Origin: Achromobacter sp. UMC46
GTDB lineage: Bacteria; Pseudomonadota; Gammaproteobacteria; Burkholderiales; Burkholderiaceae_B
NCBI RefSeq assembly: GCF_014170335.1
Contig: NZ_LZZS01000033.1
Location: 1-64,000 of the forward strand
Length of the DNA: 64,000 bases
Reading direction: 5' to 3'
Part shown: positions 35,001-43,386 of the stretch, piece by piece
Numbering within the stretch: position 1 is the first letter of the stretch
How the letters are laid out: every line of letters starts with the position of its first letter
The notes under the pieces: model-generated
The model's input: only the letters and a program-made list of their open reading frames with translations
Told to the model about the DNA's origin: nothing
Database searches by the model: none
Position numbers and translations under genes: made by a program

Positions 35001-35687
35001 TCCGGTTCGCTGGACGATCCCGAGTTCTCGGTGGGCGGCATCGTGGTCCGCGTGCTGCTGAACCTGGTGGTCAAGGCCGTGACGTCGCCGTTCAGCCTGC
35101 TGGCCTCGGCCTTCGGCGGCGGCGAAGAACTGTCCTATGTGGAGTTCGCGCCCGGCAGCGCCGTGCTGACCGAAGACTCCCGGCAGCGCATCGAAACCCT
35201 GATCAAGGCGCTGACGGACCGTCCGGCGCTGAAGATGGACATCAGCGGCCGCGCCGATCCCAAGACCGACATGGAAGGCCTGCGCCAGGCCTGGGTCGAC
35301 GGCCAGATCAAAGCCGCCAAGGCCGCCGCCACCGCCCCGCGCGGCAAGAAGCCCAGCACGGCGGGCGTGCAGGTGTCGGCCGCCGAGCGCGCCAAGTATC
35401 TGGAAGAGGTCTACGACGACGCCGACATCAAGGACAAGCCGCGCAATTTCATCGGCATGTCCAAGTCCGTGCCGCCCGATCAGATGGAAGCCATGCTGCG
35501 CAGCGTGGCGCCGGTGGGCGACGACCAGCTACGCCAACTGGCCGATGCGCGCGCGCAAGCGGTTTATGAGAAGTTGCAAGCCCAGGAAGGACTCGCGGAC
35601 CGAGTGTTCATCGTTGCGCCGCAGCTGGACGCGGACGGCATCAAGGACGAGGGGCAACCCTCGCGCGTGGACTTCTCCCTGAAGTGA
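32097..35687 (+). CDS. DUF748 (AsmA-like) large envelope protein
   Basis: 1196-aa protein with one N-terminal transmembrane helix (about residues 20-38, LLGIVAVALILCGVAAWQV) and a long periplasmic part. It matches the DUF748 family: VPKVLQNVL near the helix, repeated AsmA-like beta segments, and the C-terminal block VEFAPGSAVLTEDSRQRIETL. AsmA-like proteins are thought to bridge the periplasm for lipid transport, so such a role is possible but not proven for this family. Residues about 383-407 are a low-complexity run of five DAAKP-type units encoded by 15-bp repeats, followed by an Ala/Pro linker. AGGAGACTCGCG supports the start. Single-gene transcript, divergent from moaC. Confidence 0.85.
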   Translation: MPLRSLKLRFTRRAGKILLGIVAVALILCGVAAWQVPKVLQNVLTGDVSKMIGREVSVGKISFNPFTLTVRARDLAVAQPGSQTPLLSLAELDVSAAWSSLFWFAPVVDRLTLRQPNIAIVREDVTRFNFSDIQQRVAEMTAAKRDEPPKPDEGLPRFSLNNMVIEGGTITLDDKVTGRKQVVDELGVGVPFISNFGYATDIDVQPRLHLRINGSPFDLTGVARPFDKVPSSTLRVAFNGLQLEKWADVWPMPLPFKLDSALLDSNLQIVFEQPKDAPPKIRVLGDLGLRRFDLRDTAGERLAAWSALTVTRLELEPIARTAYVGEVGLWAPQIHVRRYANEHLNWQDVVAKLKALGGVAPDETPVADKLRRDVGLKVPPKTDAAKADAAKPDAAKPDAAKPDAGKAAVDAPAATPAPAATPAPSGTPGADAAAPQPPAAPAEWKVTLDAFNLHEGELYVTDAISKLDYVMTGMAVTVEGVSIPEVKDQPVNLWLTVDNSTDGGWIRAKGPLVLKPLSLELGVRMGNIALAPLAPAVRSVAPIVLLDGRLGASAQVHVLEKNGAVDASATAVQADLTQFKARDESLKPALDIALQTLHVTADRLAMGPGQSNFTLAAAGIQGNGKLDLKGMFTPQPLTLKSSVDLSELNVASFAPYAASSLNATVRAITLGAKGDVDFAAAAGNAPMKVNWKGGVEITGVDLQDRVNNDDFLNWKRLGFSGMDISVAGDKIGAKLGDIALEDFYGRILLNAQGRLNVMDLIAAPGQAGGSITQDTQTPGRQAALPAPAPAAAKSGAGASMPDIAVNSVTLSRGRMTFTDRFVKPNYVAELSAIEGAITAVSSTNPQPAKVKVTGRVYTTAPLSISGIVQPFAKFLTLDLKASAKGVDLPRFNTYSAKYVGYPIKRGKLSVDLEYKIKDRALQASNHVVLNQLTFGDKTNSPDATKLPVLLAVALLKDSRGNIDINLPISGSLDDPEFSVGGIVVRVLLNLVVKAVTSPFSLLASAFGGGEELSYVEFAPGSAVLTEDSRQRIETLIKALTDRPALKMDISGRADPKTDMEGLRQAWVDGQIKAAKAAATAPRGKKPSTAGVQVSAAERAKYLEEVYDDADIKDKPRNFIGMSKSVPPDQMEAMLRSVAPVGDDQLRQLADARAQAVYEKLQAQEGLADRVFIVAPQLDADGIKDEGQPSRVDFSLK
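33243..33317 (+). repeat. Five 15-bp in-frame tandem repeats in the DUF748 gene
   Basis: Units start at 33243, 33258, 33273, 33288 and 33303; the middle three are identical (GACGCGGCCAAGCCC), the first and last diverged. They encode D-A-A-K-P-type units in a flexible linker. Unit number could vary between strains without shifting the frame. Confidence 0.85.
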
Positions 35688-35751
35688 ACCCAGCCGGCCA
35701 TCAGGGGTACGCATAGGCGTCCCCGGCCACGCTTTTGCCAGGAGATTCTCG

Positions 35752-36633
35752 ATGAAAGACCAGGACGCGCACTTCGACAGCCTGTTGCCGCCTCTGCGGC
35801 TGGACCGGCGGGGGTTCATCGCCACGACGGTCGCGGCGGGCTTTTCGCTGGCGGCCGGGCCTGCCGTGGCCCAGACGGCCATCGCGACCGACGCCAAGGG
35901 GCTGACGGCGGGCAAGATCGACATTCCCACGACGGACGGCAAGATGCCCGCCTATCGGGCGGCGCCGCAGGGCAAGAAGAATCTGCCGACCGTGATCGTG
36001 GTGTCCGAGATCTTCGGCGTGCACGAGTACATCCAGGACGTATGCCGCCGGCTGGCCCATCTGGGCTATCTGGCGATCGCGCCTGAACTGTTCGCGCGCC
36101 AGGGCGATCCGTCGAAGTACACCGAGATTCCGAAGCTGCAGGCCGAGATCATCGGCAAGGTGCCGGACGTGCAGGTCCAGGGCGATCTGGACGCCACCGC
36201 GAAGTGGGCGGCGGCCAACGGCGGCGACGCCGACAAGCTGGGCATCGTGGGTTTCTGCTGGGGCGGCCGCCAGGTGTGGCTGTACGCGGCCCACAATCCG
36301 AAGCTGAAGGCAGGCGCGGCGTTCTACGGCCAGTTGGCGGGCGAGCCCAGCGAGCTGAAGCCGAAGTCGGTGCTGAGCCTGGTGAACGAGCTGAAGGCGC
36401 CGGTCCTGGGGGCCTATGGCGGCAAGGACGCGGGCATTCCGCAGACGGACGTCGATCGGATGCGGATCGAACTGGCGAAGGGGCCGGCGGCGGCGAAGGC
36501 ATCCCGGATCGATGTGTATCCCGACGCGCCGCATGCGTTCCATGCGGATTACCGGCCGTCTTATCGGAAGGCGGAGGCGGAGCAGGCGTGGACGCGGATG
36601 CTGGATTGGTTCAAGCAGAACGGATTGGGGTGA
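35752..36633 (+). CDS. Exported dienelactone hydrolase-family protein
   Basis: 293-aa alpha/beta hydrolase of the dienelactone hydrolase family. Residues 1-42 contain a twin-arginine signal (RLDRRGFIATT, hydrophobic stretch, AVAQ), so it is predicted to be folded before export to the periplasm, unlike the cytoplasmic catabolic enzymes. The nucleophile is Cys in VGFCWGGRQ (near residue 168), with Asp in GGKDAGIP (about 224) and His in PHAFH (about 262) completing the triad. CAGGAG precedes the start. No aromatic-ring degradation genes are adjacent, so the substrate is open. Confidence 0.87.
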   Translation: MKDQDAHFDSLLPPLRLDRRGFIATTVAAGFSLAAGPAVAQTAIATDAKGLTAGKIDIPTTDGKMPAYRAAPQGKKNLPTVIVVSEIFGVHEYIQDVCRRLAHLGYLAIAPELFARQGDPSKYTEIPKLQAEIIGKVPDVQVQGDLDATAKWAAANGGDADKLGIVGFCWGGRQVWLYAAHNPKLKAGAAFYGQLAGEPSELKPKSVLSLVNELKAPVLGAYGGKDAGIPQTDVDRMRIELAKGPAAAKASRIDVYPDAPHAFHADYRPSYRKAEAEQAWTRMLDWFKQNGLG

Positions 36634-36695
36634 GGGGAGTGTGCTTCTTGACGGCTGGGGCGTCTTAAGAACCACCATCGTCAGCGACCAGAAAA

Positions 36696-37121
36696 CTACT
36701 GCGCCTTCTCTCCCGGCAATCCGTCGCTCACCTCAGCCAGCGCATTCTTCATATCCTCATAACTGATCGCGCGTTCGTTCTGAAAGCCCCCGAGCACGCC
36801 GCGGCATCCGTCCACGCCGGACCGCTTCATGTCTTCCATCATGGTCTTGCCTTCCCCCAGGCCCTTCTGGAAGAGCGTTTCGTAGCCGTCCGATGCAAAC
36901 CCGTATTCCTGGGCGTACTGCATCAGGTTCTTCCTGGCGGTGGCCTGGTGCTGGGCCAGGTCGGGTTCGGAGGCGCCGCAGGCGCGGGCGGCGCCGTTGG
37001 AGGCGCCGGCGGCGACCACGAAGGAGTCGTATTGGGCTTGTTCGGCCGCGTCGGGGGCGGCCCAGGCCGGGGCGGCGGCGGTGGCCAGGATCCAGGCCAG
37101 GGCAGTCAAGATCTTGCGCAT
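36696..37121 (-). CDS. Small secreted protein of unknown function
   Basis: 141 aa with a clear Sec signal peptide (residues 1-21, ending AWA). The mature part is mainly helical and has two cysteines (ARACGAS and GVDGCRGVL) that could form a disulfide. I recognise no domain. Its composition and codon use look like neighbouring genes, and a start with SD-like CGGAGACTCACCG is good, so it is probably real. It stands alone between the hydrolase gene (convergent) and the peroxiredoxin gene (divergent). Confidence 0.7.
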   Translation of the reverse strand: MRKILTALAWILATAAAPAWAAPDAAEQAQYDSFVVAAGASNGAARACGASEPDLAQHQATARKNLMQYAQEYGFASDGYETLFQKGLGEGKTMMEDMKRSGVDGCRGVLGGFQNERAISYEDMKNALAEVSDGLPGEKAQ

Positions 37122-37361
37122 CGGTGAGTCTCCGCTAGGTGCCCGCGGGCCGGTCGATACGGGCGTGGCGGGCGTGGGTCACTACGGCATTATGGCAAGC
37201 AGCCGTTTCCAGGCCGTGAGGCGGGGGTGTGGAGTCGTTTCAGACTGTGCGACTTTTTTTCCCGAGGTCGTATCGGCAGCAGGCCGGCCGCGCAGGAACT
37301 ATGATGGAGGTTGTGAGGCGCTCCTGCTTCAATGCAACACCCCTACATCCTGGAGATTTAC

Positions 37362-37865
37362 ATGACGATCAAAGTCGGCGACCGCGTGCCGGATGGCACC
37401 CTGACCGAATTCATCGAAACCGAAACCGCCGGCTGCTCGCTGGGCCCCAACGCGTTCCAGGTCGCCGACCTGACCCGCGGCAAGACCATTGCGCTGTTCG
37501 CCGTGCCGGGCGCCTTCACGCCCACCTGCTCGGCCAAGCATCTGCCGGGCTATGTCGAGCAAGCCGCTGCGCTGAAGGCCAAGGGCGTGGATGAGATCTG
37601 GTGCGTGTCCGTCAACGACGCCTTCGTCATGGGCGCCTGGGGCCGCGAGCAGAAAACCGACGGCAAAGTCCGCATGCTGGCCGACGGATCGGCGCTGTGG
37701 ACCAAGGAACTGGGCTTGGAACTGGACCTCGTCGCGCGCGGCATGGGCGTGCGTTCGCAACGCTACTCGGCCCTGATCGTCGACGGCGTGGTCAAGCAAC
37801 TGAACGTGGAAGCCGCTGGAAAGTTCGAAGTCAGCGACGCCGCCACGATGTTGTCGCAAGCCTGA
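37362..37865 (+). CDS. Peroxiredoxin (Prx5-like, redoxin domain)
   Basis: 167-aa thiol peroxidase reducing peroxides in the cytoplasm. The peroxidatic site is PGAFTPTCSAKHLPGY with the cysteine near residue 49; DEIWCVSVND provides another cysteine near 75, and GMGVRSQRYSALIVDGVV a late Arg. The Prx5 subfamily reduces itself through glutathione or thioredoxin. Start ATG 37362 has TGGAG 7 bases upstream; a longer frame from 37332 adds non-homologous residues. Monocistronic context; the 240-bp upstream region shows no operator I can name. Confidence 0.92.
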   Translation: MTIKVGDRVPDGTLTEFIETETAGCSLGPNAFQVADLTRGKTIALFAVPGAFTPTCSAKHLPGYVEQAAALKAKGVDEIWCVSVNDAFVMGAWGREQKTDGKVRMLADGSALWTKELGLELDLVARGMGVRSQRYSALIVDGVVKQLNVEAAGKFEVSDAATMLSQA

Positions 37866-37897
37866 TCTAACGCAAGTTCCTGTTTTACCGCTCAACG

Positions 37898-37923
37898 CGG
37901 CGGGCTGCCTTTGCCGCCCGCCG
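37898..37923. repeat. GC-rich hairpin between peroxiredoxin and MFS genes
   Basis: CGGCGGGC 37898-37905 pairs with GCCCGCCG 37916-37923, 33 bp behind the peroxiredoxin stop and 5 bp before the likely MFS start. No T-run follows. It may end or protect the peroxiredoxin mRNA, or hinder MFS translation. Confidence 0.5.
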
Positions 37924-37928
37924 TGCTA

Positions 37929-39398
37929 ATGCCAGCAGCGGTTGCCAACGCCATGCTCGCCACCATCTCCTCTTTCTCGTCGCTGTATTTTGCGACCTTG
38001 CTGATGCTTATCGGCACGGGTCTGTTCAACACCTACATGGGCCTGCGCCTGACCGCGCAGTCGGTCAGCGAGGTGTGGATCGGCGTGTTGATCGCCGGCT
38101 ACTACCTGGGGCTGGTGTGCGGGGCGCGGCTAGGGCACAGGCTCATCATCCGCGTGGGCCATATCCGGGCGTTCGTCGCCTGTGCGGCCATCGCCACCAG
38201 CATGATCCTGGCGCAGACGCTGGTCGATTCCATGCCGCTGTGGCTGGTGTTCCGCCTCATTTCCGGCGTGGTGATGGTGACCGAATTCATGGTCATCGAA
38301 AGCTGGCTGAACGAGCAGACTGAAAACCACCAGCGCGGCCGGGTGTTCTCGGTCTACATGGTGGTGTCCGGGCTGGGCACGGTACTGGGGCAATTGGCGC
38401 TGACCGCCTACGCCACGCTGGACCTGCGCCCGTTGACCCTGGTGGCCATGTGCCTGGTGCTGTGCCTGGTACCCATCGCCGTCACGGCGCGTTCGCACCC
38501 GCCCACGCCCTTGCCGGCGCCGCTGGACATCCGCTTCTTTATGCGCCGCGTGCCGCTGTCGATGACGGTCCTGTTCGTGGCGGGGAACCTGTCTGGCGCG
38601 TTCTATGGCCTGGCGGCCGTCTACGGCGCCAAGCATGGCCTGTCCACCTCCCAGGCGGCGATCTTCGTGGCCGCCGCCGTCACGGCCGGCCTGTTGTCGC
38701 AATGGCCGATGGGGTGGCTGTCCGACCGCATCAACCGCGCCGGCCTGATCCGATTCAATGCCTTGCTGCTGGTTTTGCTGCCCACGGTGATGTGGGGCTG
38801 GCTGGTGTTGCCGTACTGGGCGATGGTGGCCTTGTCGTGCGTCTTCGGCGTGCTGCAGTTCACGCTGTATCCGCTGGGCGCGGCATTCGCCAACGACCAC
38901 GTGGAATCTGAGCGCCGCGTCAGCCTGTCCGCCGTGCTGCTCATGACTTATGGCGTGGGCGCCTGTATCGGCCCCATGGTGGCCGGCCTGCTGATGTCGC
39001 TGGCCGGGCCCAGCATGTACTACGTCTTCATTTCGGCCTGCGCCCTGATCCTGGTCTGGCAAGTACGCCCCACGCGCGTCACCGGCGCGCATCAGGTGGA
39101 CGAGGCGCCGACGCACTTCGTGCCCATGCCAGACACCCTGCAAAGCTCGCCCGCGGCGGCGGTGCTGGATCCGCGCGTGGACCCGGAAAATGATATCGCG
39201 ATGGAAATGGTGCACCCCGACCCGTCGGCGGCGCCCACACCCGCGGCAGTGGAACCTTCCGCAGTTGATGCTGCGGCAGCCGATGCTGCGGCAGCCGACG
39301 CTGCGGCAGCCGGCGCTGCGGCGGTCGACTCCGTGGCCGTCGACGCCTCGCCGCAGGCCGAGGACGCCGACAAGCGCGAGCGCCGCACCGGCACCTGA
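37929..39398 (+). CDS. MFS transporter with Ala/Asp-rich C-terminal tail
   Basis: About 489 aa, a twelve-helix MFS carrier of the YcaD-like type: LYFATLLMLIGTGLFNTYMGLRL at helix 1, MVTEFMVIESWLNEQTENHQRGR between helices 4 and 5, and SQWPMGWLSDRINRAG in the central loop. The first 385 residues are the carrier; the remaining 100 form a charged, low-complexity cytoplasmic tail including four 15-bp repeat units (39267-39326). Starts ATG 37929 and 37953 are both possible; neither has a strong ribosome-binding site and a hairpin lies just upstream. Substrate unknown. Convergent with the DMT exporter gene over 11 bp. Confidence 0.82.
   Translation: MPAAVANAMLATISSFSSLYFATLLMLIGTGLFNTYMGLRLTAQSVSEVWIGVLIAGYYLGLVCGARLGHRLIIRVGHIRAFVACAAIATSMILAQTLVDSMPLWLVFRLISGVVMVTEFMVIESWLNEQTENHQRGRVFSVYMVVSGLGTVLGQLALTAYATLDLRPLTLVAMCLVLCLVPIAVTARSHPPTPLPAPLDIRFFMRRVPLSMTVLFVAGNLSGAFYGLAAVYGAKHGLSTSQAAIFVAAAVTAGLLSQWPMGWLSDRINRAGLIRFNALLLVLLPTVMWGWLVLPYWAMVALSCVFGVLQFTLYPLGAAFANDHVESERRVSLSAVLLMTYGVGACIGPMVAGLLMSLAGPSMYYVFISACALILVWQVRPTRVTGAHQVDEAPTHFVPMPDTLQSSPAAAVLDPRVDPENDIAMEMVHPDPSAAPTPAAVEPSAVDAAAADAAAADAAAAGAAAVDSVAVDASPQAEDADKRERRTGT
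39267..39326 (+). repeat. Four 15-bp in-frame repeats in the MFS tail
   Basis: Units of GATGCTGCGGCAGCC type start at 39267, 39282, 39297 and 39312, with increasing divergence. They encode D-A-A-A-A units of the disordered C-terminal tail. Confidence 0.8.
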
Positions 39399-39409
39399 AC
39401 CCTGCGTGC

Positions 39410-40279
39410 CTACCAGGGCGCCATCAGCACGATGGCGGCCAGCGCCAGGGAGATGCCCAGCAGGTTCAATCGCGTCAACGGTTCACGGAAAGCCAGCGCG
39501 CCGACCAGCGTGCCCAGCGTGATCACGCCCATGTTCATCGAGGCGAACACCAGGGCCGGGTGGTCGGGCAGCGACTGGTGGGCGCGGATGTAGGTCAGGA
39601 TGTTGCCGAAGTTGGCCACGCCCAGCGCCACGCCCGCCGCCAGATGGCGGCGCTCCCACCGCACGCGCAGGCATAGCAGCACCCCCAGCATCAACACGCC
39701 CGCCAGCATGAAGGCCAGCAACAGCCCGCCCGCGAAGGCGGTGCCGGCGCGCGCCACTTGCTTGAACAGGATGTCGATGACGCCGTAGCCTGCCCAGACC
39801 GCAAGCGGCCAGAGCCAGACGGCCCGGTTGTCCGCGGGCGACTGCGCGGCCGCGGCAGGGCGGCGTAACAGGCAGGCCAGCGCGCTGGCGGCCAGCAGGA
39901 TCGCCGCCAGCTTGCGGCCGCTGACGGGTTCTCCGAACAGCAGGAAGGCGGCCAGCAAAGGGATGAACAAGGACAGGCGCTGCGCGGCGTCGCTGCGCAC
40001 GATGCCGGCGTGGCGCACGGCGGCGGCCATCGCCAGGAAGACGCTGGGCAACAGCACGCCCAGCGCCGCCAGGACGGCCCATGGCGTTTGCGGCGTCACC
40101 AGCGTGGACGGGTCCGGGCGCAGCACGGCCCAGCAAAGCAGGGCGGCCACCGCGTAATTCACGGCGATGGCCTGGCGCACGTCCACGGCGTACCGCCGGG
40201 CCAGCTTCAACAGCACCGCGACGGTGACGCTGCCCCCGACGCTGGCCAGCAGATACAGGACGCCAGGCGTCAGCGGCAC
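39410..40279 (-). CDS. EamA/DMT-family transporter
   Basis: 289-aa ten-helix drug/metabolite-type exporter with two EamA repeats: [21 protein letters not shown] at helix 1, [24 protein letters not shown] at the end of the first repeat and [20 protein letters not shown] at the end of the second. Start is GTG 40279, with GAAGG 6 bases upstream, overlapping the bioB stop by 10 bases, so it is translated with bioB. Some EamA proteins export amino acids or vitamin precursors; the bioB coupling hints at a biotin-related metabolite, but this is inference only. Confidence 0.85.
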   Translation of the reverse strand: MPLTPGVLYLLASVGGSVTVAVLLKLARRYAVDVRQAIAVNYAVAALLCWAVLRPDPSTLVTPQTPWAVLAALGVLLPSVFLAMAAAVRHAGIVRSDAAQRLSLFIPLLAAFLLFGEPVSGRKLAAILLAASALACLLRRPAAAAQSPADNRAVWLWPLAVWAGYGVIDILFKQVARAGTAFAGGLLLAFMLAGVLMLGVLLCLRVRWERRHLAAGVALGVANFGNILTYIRAHQSLPDHPALVFASMNMGVITLGTLVGALAFREPLTRLNLLGISLALAAIVLMAPW

Positions 40280-41295
40280 GTCGCGCCTTCGGCGTGCTGG
40301 TGGTGATGCTGCGACGCGTCGACCCGCATGCCCAGGCGCTGCAACAGGCGCTGGTCGGCTTCCATCTGCGGATTGGCGGTGGTCAGCAGCGCGTCGCCGT
40401 AGAACATGGAGTTGGCGCCCGCCATGAAGCACAGCGCCTGCAAGGCGTCGTCCATGGTTTCGCGGCCGGCCGACAGGCGCACGGCGGCGCTCGGCATGGT
40501 GATGCGCGCCACTGCGATGGTGCGTACGAACTCGAACGGATCCAGGGCGTCGACGTTGGCAAGCGGCGTGCCTTCGACCTGCACCAGGTTGTTGATCGGC
40601 ACCGACTCGGGGTAGGGCTCCATGCTGGCCAGTTGCGCAATCAGGCCGGCGCGCTCGCGCCGTGATTCGCCCAGGCCGACGATGCCGCCGCAGCACACGT
40701 TGATGCCGGCGTCGCGCACGCGGTCCAGCGTGTCCAGGCGGTCCTGGTAGGTCCGGGTGGAAATGATCTTGCCGTAGAACTCGGGCGACGTGTCCAGATT
40801 GTGGTTGTAGTAGTCCAGGCCGGCGTCTTTCAGCTGTTCGGCCTGGCCGTCTCGCAGCATGCCCAGCGTGACGCAGGTCTCCAGGCCCAGCGCCTTGACG
40901 GCGGCCACCATCTCGGCCACGGCGTCCAGGTGATGCGGCTTCGGGCTGCGCCACGCGGCGCCCATGCAGAAGCGCTGCGCGCCGCCTGCCTGGGCGGCCC
41001 GGGCGGCGGCGACCACGTCGGCAAGCGGCATCAACTTGTCGGCGTCCAGCCCGGTGTCGTAGTGCGAGGACTGCGGGCAATAGGCGCAGTCCTCGGGACA
41101 GCCGCCGGTCTTGATCGACAGCAGGCTGGACAGCTGGATGGTGTTCGGATCGAAGTGGGCGCGGTGGACTTGCTGGGCACGATGCACCAGGTCCATGAAG
41201 GGCAGCTCGTAAAGCGCCATGACATCGGCGGCGCTCCAGGCGGGCGCGGGCAAATGCTTGGACGTCGTCGGAACGGGGATGTAGGCGGTCTGCAT
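40270..41295 (-). CDS. bioB: Biotin synthase
   Basis: 341-aa radical-SAM enzyme inserting sulfur into dethiobiotin. [14 protein letters not shown] near residue 67 holds the three SAM-cluster cysteines; the [2Fe-2S] ligands include C in FCMGAAW, CVTLG and the Arg in the late [19 protein letters not shown] is the substrate-side motif. Start ATG 41295 has AGGAG 8 bases upstream; an upstream extension to 41391 is non-homologous. A His-rich tail ([12 protein letters not shown]) ends the protein. No other bio genes are adjacent; an EamA exporter gene overlaps its stop. Confidence 0.96.
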   Translation of the reverse strand: MQTAYIPVPTTSKHLPAPAWSAADVMALYELPFMDLVHRAQQVHRAHFDPNTIQLSSLLSIKTGGCPEDCAYCPQSSHYDTGLDADKLMPLADVVAAARAAQAGGAQRFCMGAAWRSPKPHHLDAVAEMVAAVKALGLETCVTLGMLRDGQAEQLKDAGLDYYNHNLDTSPEFYGKIISTRTYQDRLDTLDRVRDAGINVCCGGIVGLGESRRERAGLIAQLASMEPYPESVPINNLVQVEGTPLANVDALDPFEFVRTIAVARITMPSAAVRLSAGRETMDDALQALCFMAGANSMFYGDALLTTANPQMEADQRLLQRLGMRVDASQHHHQHAEGATCR

Positions 41296-41475
41296 GGACG
41301 GGCTCCTGTCGGTCTTGCGGAAATCGCGCCGCTTGCCGGAAAGCAAGGACGGGATCGGCGGATCGTAAGAACCTGCGCAGGGTTTGCGCAATGCAGGGCA
41401 GGGAGCCGAAAATGCAGGGTGATTGGAGTGGGTTTATATGAAAATGCCGGATTTTGCGGGCTGGCGGGGATTAAC

Positions 41476-41500
41476 GCGGCGTCATCTTCGCTGACGCCGC
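41476..41500. terminator. Hairpin behind the PAS-LuxR gene
   Basis: GCGGCGTCA 41476-41484 pairs exactly with TGACGCCGC 41492-41500 around a 7-base loop, 45 bp past the PAS-LuxR stop on the minus strand. No T-run follows on either strand, so it is only a possible terminator or mRNA end. Confidence 0.4.
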
Positions 41501-41544
41501 ACCCTCGGATATTTTGCTTCTAATTGTAAATTTCGACCGCTGGG

Positions 41545-43059
41545 CTATTCCTTGCCCGGTTTAGTCCGCACGCGGGTGGATTCGTGGCCGGTGATGCCGC
41601 GGTCGCGCGCCCAGACGATCGCCGCGCTGCGCCGGTGCACGCCGATCTTGCTGTAGATCGTGGCCACGTGGTTGCGCACGGTGTTGCGCGACAGCTTCAA
41701 GCTCTTGGCGATGCCGTCGTCGTCATGGCCCTGGCACAGCAATCCCAGCACTTCGCGTTCACGGGTGGTCAGTTGCGCCAGTTCGGCCACGTCGCGGGTG
41801 GCGGGAGCAGGTTCGCGCAATTGGGCCAGCTTTTCGATGATGCCCCGGCTGAACCACGACGTGTCCTGCATCACCGCTTCGATCGCGGCCAGCAATTCGG
41901 TCTCGGAGCGTTTTCGCTCGGTGATGTCCTGCATGACGATCAGCAGGCGATGCTGGCCGCCGATCATCACGGGTTCGGCGGAAACCAGGCAGTCCAGCCT
42001 GCCGCCGTCTTCCGTGCTCAGGGTGGCTTCGCGGTTGCGCGCGCTTTCTCCGCGCTTCAGGCTGGCCGCCATTCCCTCGTAGGGTTGCAGGCCCAGGTCG
42101 GTCAGCGCCTTGCCCGCGCTGGCCTCGGGCTCTGCGCCGGTGGCCGCCGCGAACGCCTCGTTGATGTCCAGCACCAGCAGCGTGTCGCCTTCGCAGACGG
42201 CCATCGGCACGGGCGCCAGGCGGAATGCCTTGGAGAAGCGCTCTTCGCTTTCGCGCAGCGCAAGTTCCGTGCGCTTGCGGGCTTCAAGGTCGATGAAAGT
42301 GAACAGCATGCAGGGTTCGTCCTGCATGTCGATCGGCTGGCCCGCGACGATCACGAACTTCGTGTCGCCGTCCGCGCACTTGACCATGCCTTCGCGCTGC
42401 GGGATCGTCTGGCCTTCATTCAATTTGGCGACGGCAGCCTCTTTGTCTTCGCAGCCGTCCAGCACATCCAGTTCATAGGCCGATTTGCCCAGCACCGCCT
42501 CGCGCGTGTAGCCGGTCATTTCCAGAAAACCCTGATTCACTTTCACGTAGCGCAGATCAGACAGCCGGCAGATCAGCGCGGGCGCGGGATTCGCGCCGAA
42601 GGTTCGTTCGAAGCGCTGTTCGGCATTCAATTGTCCGGTCTGGTCGTGCAGGATCAAGACGCGGTAATCCACGCCGTGATCGCTGCCCAGGTTCAGTCCG
42701 CGGGCGCTGATATGGCGCAGGAATTCCTCGTCGTCTTTGCGGGTCAGATCCAGCAGCAGGTCGTCGAACGGCTCGTCGGCGGCCAGGCGGTCCAGCGGAA
42801 ACTGGCGGGCGGGCACGCGGTGATGGTTGCGGTAGGTCAGCGCATAGCGCTTGCGGTAGCCGGCGGGGGTGCCGCCCAGTCCTTCAAGCGTATCGACGCC
42901 GTGCAATGCAAGTGCGCTGTCGTTGGCCCAGGCGATGGCGCCGTCCGGTTCCAGCACGATGATGCCTTCATTCAAGCCCGCGATGATGTTCTGCAGGTGC
43001 TGGCGATGCGCTTGGGGTGCGGCGGCGTTTGCGGTCACGTAAGCCTCTTTGGTTCGCAT
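41545..43059 (-). CDS. PAS-domain LuxR-family transcriptional regulator
   Basis: About 504 aa, soluble, no membrane segment. Three PAS-like regions are visible: residues about 25-140 (IIAGLNEGIIVLEPDGAIAWAN), 150-270 (ICRLSDLRYVKVNQGFLEMTGYTREAVLG) and 275-400 (RLAPVPMAVCEGDTLLVLDINEAFAAAT, ending VMQDITERKRSETEL). The C-terminal LuxR helix-turn-helix is at about 440-495 (LTTREREVLGLLCQGHDDDGIAKSLKL, then NTVRNHVATIYSKIGVHRR). There is no receiver or kinase domain. Start ATG 43059 has no clear ribosome-binding site; GTG 43038 has GAGG upstream and is an alternative. The signal is unknown. Confidence 0.85.
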   Translation of the reverse strand: MRTKEAYVTANAAAPQAHRQHLQNIIAGLNEGIIVLEPDGAIAWANDSALALHGVDTLEGLGGTPAGYRKRYALTYRNHHRVPARQFPLDRLAADEPFDDLLLDLTRKDDEEFLRHISARGLNLGSDHGVDYRVLILHDQTGQLNAEQRFERTFGANPAPALICRLSDLRYVKVNQGFLEMTGYTREAVLGKSAYELDVLDGCEDKEAAVAKLNEGQTIPQREGMVKCADGDTKFVIVAGQPIDMQDEPCMLFTFIDLEARKRTELALRESEERFSKAFRLAPVPMAVCEGDTLLVLDINEAFAAATGAEPEASAGKALTDLGLQPYEGMAASLKRGESARNREATLSTEDGGRLDCLVSAEPVMIGGQHRLLIVMQDITERKRSETELLAAIEAVMQDTSWFSRGIIEKLAQLREPAPATRDVAELAQLTTREREVLGLLCQGHDDDGIAKSLKLSRNTVRNHVATIYSKIGVHRRSAAIVWARDRGITGHESTRVRTKPGKE

Positions 43060-43176
43060 GCATGAGCACACAGGATGCAGGCACGTGGCGGCGCTGTCCA
43101 GAGAGCAAAACGGACGAGTCTTCGAGACGGGGGGAGGGTAGAGGGAGAGAAGAAGGCGCGGCGGACGCAGAAAAGC

Positions 43177-43201
43177 AAAAAAGCTCCGGAATCCGGAGCT
43201 T
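43177..43201 (-). terminator. Intrinsic terminator of tRNA cluster copy 1
   Basis: On the minus strand AAGCTCCGGA-TTCCGGAGCTT forms a tight hairpin followed by T residues, 38 bp after tRNA-Asp copy 1. Confidence 0.85.
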
Positions 43202-43238
43202 CAGCGATGTGCTGCCATGCGATCAAGCACAAAGTGCT

Positions 43239-43315
43239 TGGCGGAGCGGACGGGGCTCGAACCCGCGACCCCCGGCGTGACAGGCCGGTATTCTAACCAA
43301 CTGAACTACCGCTCC
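43239..43315 (-). tRNA. tRNA-Asp(GTC), copy 1
   Basis: 77-nt cloverleaf including the encoded CCA. The acceptor GGAGCGG pairs with CCGCTCC, the anticodon stem-loop reads CCGGCCTGTCACGCCGG with anticodon GTC, and the T-arm is CGGGTTCGAGCCCCG. Last gene of the first Ala-Glu-Asp triplet; identical to copy 2. Confidence 0.97.
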
Positions 43316-43386
43316 GCAGCGGTCTACTTAGACTTCATCACTACACTGCGGTGTCAAGGCAGCTTGGTACTACATGCCAGAAAAGC

